Positions 58,501 to 64,000 of a stretch of 64,000 nucleotides of DNA are shown here, in pieces (positions within the stretch are counted from its first letter, which is position 1; each line of letters opens with the position of its first letter). Where the stretch lies: NCBI GenBank assembly GCA_022496805.1, contig CM040089.1:42826372-42890371 (forward strand). The letters are read 5' to 3'. The notes under the pieces were generated by a model. That model made no database searches. It worked only from the letters and a program-made list of their open reading frames with translations, and was not told the origin of the DNA. A program made the translations under genes and the position numbers. Source of the DNA: Pohlia nutans (lineage: Eukaryota; Streptophyta; Bryopsida; Bryales; Mniaceae).

Positions 58501-61164
58501 CTCTCTACAATGTGTGGAAATCGAAAGTTCACGAAGTTAACATTCCACTGTTGTCCGGGTTTGTCTCATATATCTCTACTGGTTTTGACAGCTAACAACG
58601 AATGCAATGATGAAAACGAGTGTACATGAAAAAGATATAAGTATTCACTAGTAAAATCTGACATAAAAGCTATGTGCTCTTACGAAGACGCCCAAAATCA
58701 ATTTCAAGGGAACAAGTTTGAAAAGCCTAGACTACCAGCCAGTGAAGGCCCACAGAGCAGCCACACAGCTCCCGCCAAAGCCCGAGAAATTGCTTCCTTC
58801 AAATGGTTTGTGCAGATTCTCCTCCAGCACATGTGGGTTCCCCCAAACAAAATAAATTGCCGCTACGAATAGTATTAAAACCAGCAAGAGCTTCATCACG
58901 CTGATGACATTTTGAAGTTTAGCACCGACATGTACCCCTGTACATTAACCCCACATGCGAAGAATCAGTAAACATAGTATGTGTCGGTGCGAAGAGACAA
59001 GGTACCGACTCAAAGTCATGCTAGGTATAAACAAGAGCTCTAGGCTGGTAAAAAAAAGAACGCATGCATGCGAGGAAGTACATTGATTCAACGTATTGCA
59101 CAATGCAAAGAGCGTGGACAACTCAAAAGATCCCCTTATTAGATTCACAAAGTTATCAAAAATAAGTTAATGTTAATCTAATAGAACATTTATTTAGTAT
59201 TCAAATAGTGTTAAATTAATGTCAAGTTCATGGTCACTTAATGTTCACTTGATAATTACCAATGTCCATTCAAGATTTCAAGTCAATGTATATGACACTG
59301 ACATCACACTAACATTAAGTCAACACCATTTATGTTAGTGTACACTAGTATGAACTTAAAATCAACTCATCCTGAGGAATATATGAATCTAATGCCTATT
59401 AATTTAACATTAAAATCTTTGTCAATTTAATGTGATGGGAGGATTTCCTAGCGACTTGGTTAAAGATGATTGTACCAAAGCAATTCCAAATGGTAAGGAC
59501 CGCTACGCATCCAATTGCCACAGCTTTCACTATAGGGTCGGAGTCCATATCGCCCTCCACGGTGTTGACTCCTGTAACCTGTTCAGTCAAATTCAGTATT
59601 TTGCATAACAAGACATAGGGAACGAACTAAACGGTAGGTTTGAGTTTCTTCACTTACGCCAGCAACGATGTAGCGAGAAAATGTGATCGCTACAATGGCC
59701 AAGCTTCCGTTCGTAAGTACGAAGAACATTGTCCAGACAAATGAGAACCCCCAAGCATCACCGAACGCAATCTGCACGCAAAGCCATGGGAAATTATAAT
59801 ATCAAGCAAAATTATTATTAAAAATGGGAGTGTGGTAGTACAGAGGACCCTAGTGTATTATAAAAACCAAAGGCCAATAAGATCAACCCCTAGGTAACCC
59901 CCTTTTTCGCAATTTTTTTATTAGCAGCCTTCCAGCCTTATAGCAGAACCTAATCGCTTCACTTTGTAAAGTTTGTTCTTTATGAAGCTTCCCTAAAGTA
60001 CAAGCTATATTACCACTATCCTCTACACCACTTATCCCATTTAGTCCGAGCACTAATTGTTTTATAATGACTATATTTTTTTTATGTAGAATGAATACTT
60101 TTATCAAGTATGTTTATGGGATGTTCTCCTACATGAGTAGTACTAAAATCTTAAATCTTGATAAAAAAAATTTGCCTTGCGTAAAAAGTTATAGCCTTGA
60201 TTAAATAGTTAGTGTGGCTCAAACTAAAGAGGATAATGGGTGTAGTGTCACTAGTAGAAACACTGCCCGCATAGACTAGAGAAGCATGCCCAAAAAGACC
60301 CACAACTAGTCTAGTTCATCATGTGGGGTCTTCTCGTGGTTCGCTAGTCTACCACTAGTAGAAATTTGGTCTTTTACAACCGGAATAAACACGTCCAAAA
60401 CAACTTGTTTTTCTTAAAACAAGTTGTTTTTGAACGGCGTCCAGAATAACTCGTCCACAACAGCTTCTTTATGCAAAAACAAGTTGTTTTTGGACGGCGA
60501 GAGTTGTTTGTGACCGGTTGCAAAAGACCAAATTTCTAATGGGGTACGTGGCCAGTATTTCTACTAGTGTGTAGAGGACCTTAGTGTATTTATAAAACCA
60601 AAGGCAATGAGATCAACCCCAATTAAAAGCAACTTGCAATAATCAGGAGTCTGAGACATCAGAAAATGAGCTTGAGGCCTAAAAGTACGAAATTAGAGAA
60701 TGGAAAGCGAACCCTGAAGTACTCAGCATTGCCTCCAGCTTGCGGGATGGCAGCACCGAGCTCAGCGTAAACAAGAGCCGAGCAGAGAGCCATGAACGAG
60801 GCAGCGACCCAGGCTGCCAGCCCTAACCCTACACTGCCGGCATCTTGAAACACCACGCCGGGCGATGCGAAGATGCCACTTCCAACCATAATTCCCACCA
60901 CCACGCTGCATCGATCATATTGGCAACAACCCCCTCAGTCCTCTCACTCAGGAAAAAACTCGTCAATCAACCCCTTAATTTCGGTTCTTTCTTATGTGCA
61001 TCATCAAGAATGTTTGCGTACCAGATTCCATCAATGAGACTCAAGCTCCGACGAAGCCCAAGCTCAGAATTCGACGTTCCAAGCTCCTCATCTCCCTGAT
61101 CTCCCAACTCCGGGGTCCCCTTGTGCGCGATCAAGGACTCGATCTCCGGGGCCTGGTTCGCCAT
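55541..61164 (-). CDS. SLC7-like (LAT-type) amino-acid transporter of the APC superfamily, 12 exons
   Basis: A membrane amino-acid transporter. Exons, 5' to 3', are 61,164-61,022, 60,905-60,713, 59,771-59,658, 59,578-59,476, 58,937-58,736, 58,329-58,233, 57,813-57,771, 57,561-57,419, 56,728-56,639, 56,518-56,471, 56,035-55,884 and 55,658-55,541. They total 1,446 bp, or 481 residues, and every junction keeps phase. After a hydrophilic N terminus comes the family signature VGIMVGSGIFASPG in TM1, then AELGAAIPQAGGNAEYF, GVHVGAKLQNVISVMKLLL, the TM6-TM7 linker LTEELKDPERNIPRG, and about 12 hydrophobic segments in all. The short C terminus is FIRQSSIQ. Exon 7 is 43 bp and exon 10 is 48 bp. Intron 7 appears to use a GC donor (CAG|GCAAGT). 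The loop and linker motifs resemble SLC7 light-chain transporters more than the intron-poor plant polyamine transporters; the substrate cannot be told. Confidence 0.9.
56891..57139. mobile_element. Stowaway-type MITE in transporter intron 8
   Basis: It begins CTCCTTCCGTTTCATAATAA and ends TTATTATGAAACGGAGGGAG. The left flank is TA and the right flank TG (one base decayed). It shares its interior with the MITE at 47,378-47,554 (for example GTGTCACTCTCAT and CCGCCCCGTTTGAAGT, a longer form here). Confidence 0.85.
59160..59410. repeat. Degenerate repeat-rich stretch in transporter intron 4
   Basis: Irregular repetition of TTAATGTTAA, ACATTAAGTCA and AGTGTTAAATTAATGTCA variants on both strands. 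It has no coding content. Confidence 0.45.
60249..60569. mobile_element. CACTA-type MITE (outer) in transporter intron 2
   Basis: It starts CACTAGTAGAAACACTGCCC and ends GCCAGTATTTCTACTAGTG, with TGT at both flanks (60,246-60,248 and 60,570-60,572). It contains a second MITE (60,353-60,544). The terminal CACTAGTAGAAA equals that of the 29.8-kb element. Confidence 0.85.
60353..60544. mobile_element. CACTA-type MITE (inner), inserted in the outer MITE
   Basis: It starts CACTAGTAGAAATTTGGTCT and ends AAGACCAAATTTCTAATGGGG, the last bases decayed from CTACTAGTG. TAC flanks both sides (60,350-60,352 and 60,545-60,547). The interior is a series of AACTTGTTTT/AAAACAAGTT inverted motifs around GGACGGCG. 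Confidence 0.8.
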
Positions 61165-62296
61165 AACTAACACTAACACACACAGAAATCACAGAAAAAG
61201 ATTCAGCTTCTCAATCTTCAGAGTACGGATCCTCCACAATTCAAGAAGAAAATGCTACGTACCCATACTCTGAAGATTGAGAACGGGAAGAAAGCACCGT
61301 GACAACCCCTAATACGGTGTCTGTGTCAGTTTCGGTGCCTTGCCGGCTATGGTGATCTGGGTTCTTGAAAGGGACTTGAAGTTATTGAAGTCCCCGTTGC
61401 TACTACATGTGTCCCGAAAATTCGCAGAATCCGATAAGTCAAAAGTTTCAGCCCTAATTCTGCAATGCAGCATGAAAAGTATCGAACCTTTAAATACCGC
61501 ACACGACCGCACCGGAAGACGACCCTTCAAGCAGGGTTATGGCGACTTCGACCGTGTCTTCTCTTTACGGGACTTGGAAGACATACATCCCTTTCAAATC
61601 CCAGGCCGTATTAACAACTTTTGCAGACTCCGTGGCAACATGCGATCCATGTGCCTGCTGACGATCGTCGTGCACCGCAGACATCGTCTTCCTCACTGAA
61701 GCTTGCGTAACGCCGTTGCCAACCGAGTCCCGAGATAACTCAGGAGTTGTGGTCCCCAGCAATGAAGGTGACACAGCTTTCTTTGGGATTTGTTTGATTT
61801 GTTCGGTGATTTTGTAAGTGCCATTTACTTGCATATGGATGCATGTACCATGCTGCTAGATTAGTGTTGGTTTCAGTAAACACGTAACTGCTCAAGATCC
61901 GCTTTCCACTAGTTCGTTCAATGATCCTTGTTGGCTATGATCAATGAGTTGGAGGTGCTTCTGTCATAGCTCAAAGCTTGCAAACGTGATCGTCGCCAAC
62001 ATGTGAGCCGAAGTTACATCGTGATTGACATGAACAAAGGCTTGCTTTCTTGCTGATATGAACATAACAAAATCTTCACACATGTTTGAAGAGTTTGCAC
62101 AACTAAATTTGTACAACAGATATGTATAGTAGCTTCTGCCTCCTTGTTTAGGGTTTGTACGTGGATCTAATGAGCACAGATTTCGGAGTAAATTAGTCGG
62201 ACGGTAATGGTGGCAGTTGAGTTACGGATGTGAAGTGATGTTTAGGGACTTGAAAATGCAAGTTATCTAGAACCTGGCAAATGTGCGATGATCTGC
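61165..62296. other. Intergenic region between transporter and FAD oxidoreductase
   Basis: It holds the transporter's 5' leader (a purine-rich stretch before the ATG at 61,164) and the 3' flank of the oxidoreductase. The open frames at 61,340-61,699 and 61,565-61,834 overlap on opposite strands and show no domain. Confidence 0.5.
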
Positions 62297-63562
62297 TTAC
62301 GGTGCTATAACATTGGCATCGAGTTTGCCAGTCGCAGCAGCGACAACAGGCTTGAAGAGATTACTGTCCAAGTCATAGTTCCACGTCCTGTCTGCGACGA
62401 GCAGAGCGCCAATGCGGCCGATCTCATCGGACGATTTCGCCGCGGCGCCGCATCCACCCGTGCATACAAACACTTGCGCTTCGCTCTCGCTTTTATTACC
62501 ATCTACTGCTGCAATGTAAGGATAGTTATGGGAGGTGTAGGTGACGATACACGGCTTTCTGCTAAAGCTCCGGAACGAAGTCTCCGGCAAAAGCTGGAGA
62601 ATCACTTCACGCAAGGCCTCTGTCTCAGTTGGCCGACCTTCGGTACTGTGGAACCATTCCACGAAATCCTCAGGTGAGGATTTAGTGTACGGTTTCCAAT
62701 CCGTGCCCCCGATCTTTACATACATGTGCCCGTCAGGATAGAGAACGGGAGGGCAAGCGTAGATGGAGTGGAAGAACGGATGGCTATGGAGACGCCAAAT
62801 GATCGACGGCATGTCTTTCAGCTTCTCCGCATCTTCAGTCTCCACTTCCGCCAACAGAACGGACACCAAATTCGTAGTGAAGGCAAGAGAATCACGCAGC
62901 AACAGATTCGTATAAGCGTCAGCACATAGAAGCACATTCGTTGCGACCAAAACTCGTCCGCTATCTGTAAAAATGCGTACGCCGTTCTCTGTTCCTTCAA
63001 TCTTCACCGCAGTCTCCATCACGAGATTCGCGCCATGTTTTCTAGCGATTTCTAACTGCGCTTTCACCATAGCCCTAGGGTTTACATACCCGGCGCCGCC
63101 TTGCTCCATCACACCGGCGTGAGAGTCCTCGAACCAAAAGTAAGGGAACCGCTTCTTGAGCTCGTCGCCGCTCTCCAGAAGCTCCACGGCCGCGCCGTTG
63201 CGCCGTCCCGTGTGATAAGCTGTCACCAAGCTGTCCCCCTGGTGTTGGTAGTAGGGCGTAACCCTAAGCGACCCGACCGGGTGATGAAACTTGATACCGC
63301 TCTCCTCCTCGATGGACTTGTAGGACGCAATTGAGCGCGCAGCAAGCTTCGACCACACATCGTCCCTGTCCACGACCCGCGTGAGGCGCGCTTCGTCGTA
63401 ATGCGAAGCGAACACTCCCGTGTGCGCTTCCCAGTCGCGCGGCTCTGGCGGTCCGATTCCCACCACGGAAGTCCCGAAGCGCAGGGAGAGGTGGCGACAT
63501 GCTGCAGAGCCGATCAAGCCCAGACCTATCACGGCCACTTCAAAGCTGCGAGGAGGTTCCAT
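62297..63562 (-). CDS. Sarcosine oxidase-like FAD-dependent amine/amino-acid oxidase (DAO family)
   Basis: An FAD flavoenzyme of the glycine/D-amino-acid oxidase superfamily, predicted to oxidise a secondary amine such as sarcosine or pipecolate with release of H2O2. It has 421 residues, in the usual 390-420 range. The FAD ADP-binding motif VIGLGLIGSAACRHL lies at residues 11-25. A His in the FASHYDEARLTR segment and the late TGGCGAAAKSSDEIGR motif fit the monomeric sarcosine oxidase/SOX pattern. MEPPRSFEV is the natural start, with no clear targeting peptide, and the C terminus (NVIAP) is not a canonical peroxisomal PTS1. The gene has no intron and is GC-rich. Its orientation matches the transporter. 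The substrate is not determinable from sequence. Confidence 0.85.
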   Translation of the reverse strand: MEPPRSFEVAVIGLGLIGSAACRHLSLRFGTSVVGIGPPEPRDWEAHTGVFASHYDEARLTRVVDRDDVWSKLAARSIASYKSIEEESGIKFHHPVGSLRVTPYYQHQGDSLVTAYHTGRRNGAAVELLESGDELKKRFPYFWFEDSHAGVMEQGGAGYVNPRAMVKAQLEIARKHGANLVMETAVKIEGTENGVRIFTDSGRVLVATNVLLCADAYTNLLLRDSLAFTTNLVSVLLAEVETEDAEKLKDMPSIIWRLHSHPFFHSIYACPPVLYPDGHMYVKIGGTDWKPYTKSSPEDFVEWFHSTEGRPTETEALREVILQLLPETSFRSFSRKPCIVTYTSHNYPYIAAVDGNKSESEAQVFVCTGGCGAAAKSSDEIGRIGALLVADRTWNYDLDSNLFKPVVAAATGKLDANVIAP

Positions 63563-64000
63563 AGCTTAATTTTCCTCTGCAACTAGGAGCTTCGAATGCG
63601 CACAGCCTTCACTAGGAAAGACGAAGAAGAAGAAGAAGAACATGATGATGATGCCCCTACTGCACTTTCTCCAGATTTTCAATTGTTGATTCTAAATATG
63701 CTAGAAGATCATAGCAATCAAAAAAATTGTCTTCCTTTATACCAGTATTGTTTTCCTTTATGGTACAGTATATTTTTTCATTCTTTCTTCATTACCAATA
63801 TTCTGACGATGAAATTAGTATGTGAATTGATTTATACACAAGTAAATATACAATCGATTCCACAACCAATTTCGGTGAATTTAGTATGTAGTTTGATTAA
63901 TTCACGACTTAATATACAATCAATTTTACAACCAATTTCACGATCGAACATACAATCAGTTTCACAAACTAATTCAAAGAACCTTGATTTATCATTTTTG
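63563..64000. other. 5' flank of the oxidoreductase with short repeats
   Basis: It includes a (GAA)n stretch at about 63,623-63,640. From about 63,805 there is an irregular tandem array in which TATACAATC(G/A)ATT..ACAACCAATTTC recurs at about 63,848, 63,919 and 63,949. No gene is seen. Confidence 0.6.

Larger units (their letters stand above)
59848..60622. repeat. Direct repeats of about 45 bp flanking the MITE insertion region of intron 2
   Basis: GAGGACCCTAGTGTATTATA (then AAAACCAAAGGCCAATAAGATCAACCCC) at about 59,842-59,888 recurs, slightly changed, at about 60,574-60,620 directly after the MITE pair. An intron segment was duplicated around the insertion. Confidence 0.75.

Overview
This is a stretch of plant nuclear genome. 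The evidence is spliced genes with GT-AG introns, a plastid-targeted geranylgeranyl reductase, TTTAGGG-type interstitial telomere repeats, En/Spm (CACTA) transposons and Stowaway/Tourist-like MITEs. Host coding exons are GC-richer than the AT-rich spacers, and the transporter gene is of a multi-exon L-type (SLC7-like) kind. I lean towards a non-seed land plant (bryophyte, lycophyte or fern), but the sequence alone does not fix the lineage. No rRNA, tRNA or CRISPR was seen.

Left host block (1-5,050): the 3' end of NAA25 (auxiliary subunit of N-terminal acetyltransferase B), then an intron-free CHLP gene (geranylgeranyl diphosphate/chlorophyll reductase). Next is a gene-poor, repeat-rich spacer (5,050-15,146). 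It holds a TTAA-bounded, piggyBac-like non-autonomous element, two hairpin elements (one a 330-bp CACTA MITE with a TGG target duplication), degenerate minisatellites and a decayed hAT-like transposase.

Central transposon (15,147-44,930): almost half of the window is one 29.8-kb CACTA element with about 41-bp terminal inverted repeats and a TAG target duplication. It carries its own gene set in divergent orientation. A TnpA-like gene lies on the minus strand; three of its exons are tandemly duplicated, and one duplicate has a nonsense codon. A TnpD-like transposase lies on the plus strand, disabled by one frameshift and two stops. Near its left end it also carries four captured exons of a trehalose-6-phosphate synthase gene. 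Between two of those exons sits a second, unrelated 3.0-kb CACTA element (17,725-20,747, TSD ACA). That element has itself captured exons from three other host genes: NDUFS5 with its probable promoter, a WDR20-like WD40 protein, and a Raf/LRR-type kinase. This Pack-CACTA nested inside a gene-capturing giant CACTA is the most striking structure in the window.

Right host block (44,931-64,000): a four-exon secretory-pathway glutaredoxin (CPYC type, GRXC3/C4-like) whose introns carry a Tourist-like and a Stowaway MITE. Then comes an intergenic repeat cluster: a TIR element, two abutting TTAA-bounded elements of which one is split by a PIF/Harbinger-like insertion with an (AT)n tract, and a foldback CACTA-like element enclosing a piece of Tc1/mariner transposase. 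A 12-exon SLC7-like amino-acid transporter follows on the minus strand (481 codons, every splice phase consistent, one GC-AG intron), with a MITE-in-MITE in one intron. The last gene is an intron-free sarcosine-oxidase-like FAD enzyme, also on the minus strand.

The host genes are unrelated housekeeping or metabolic genes with no operon-like logic. The linked parts are the transposon modules: TnpA and TnpD inside the large element, and small CACTA-type elements whose first 12-13 terminal bases match the large element and which it could in principle mobilise.
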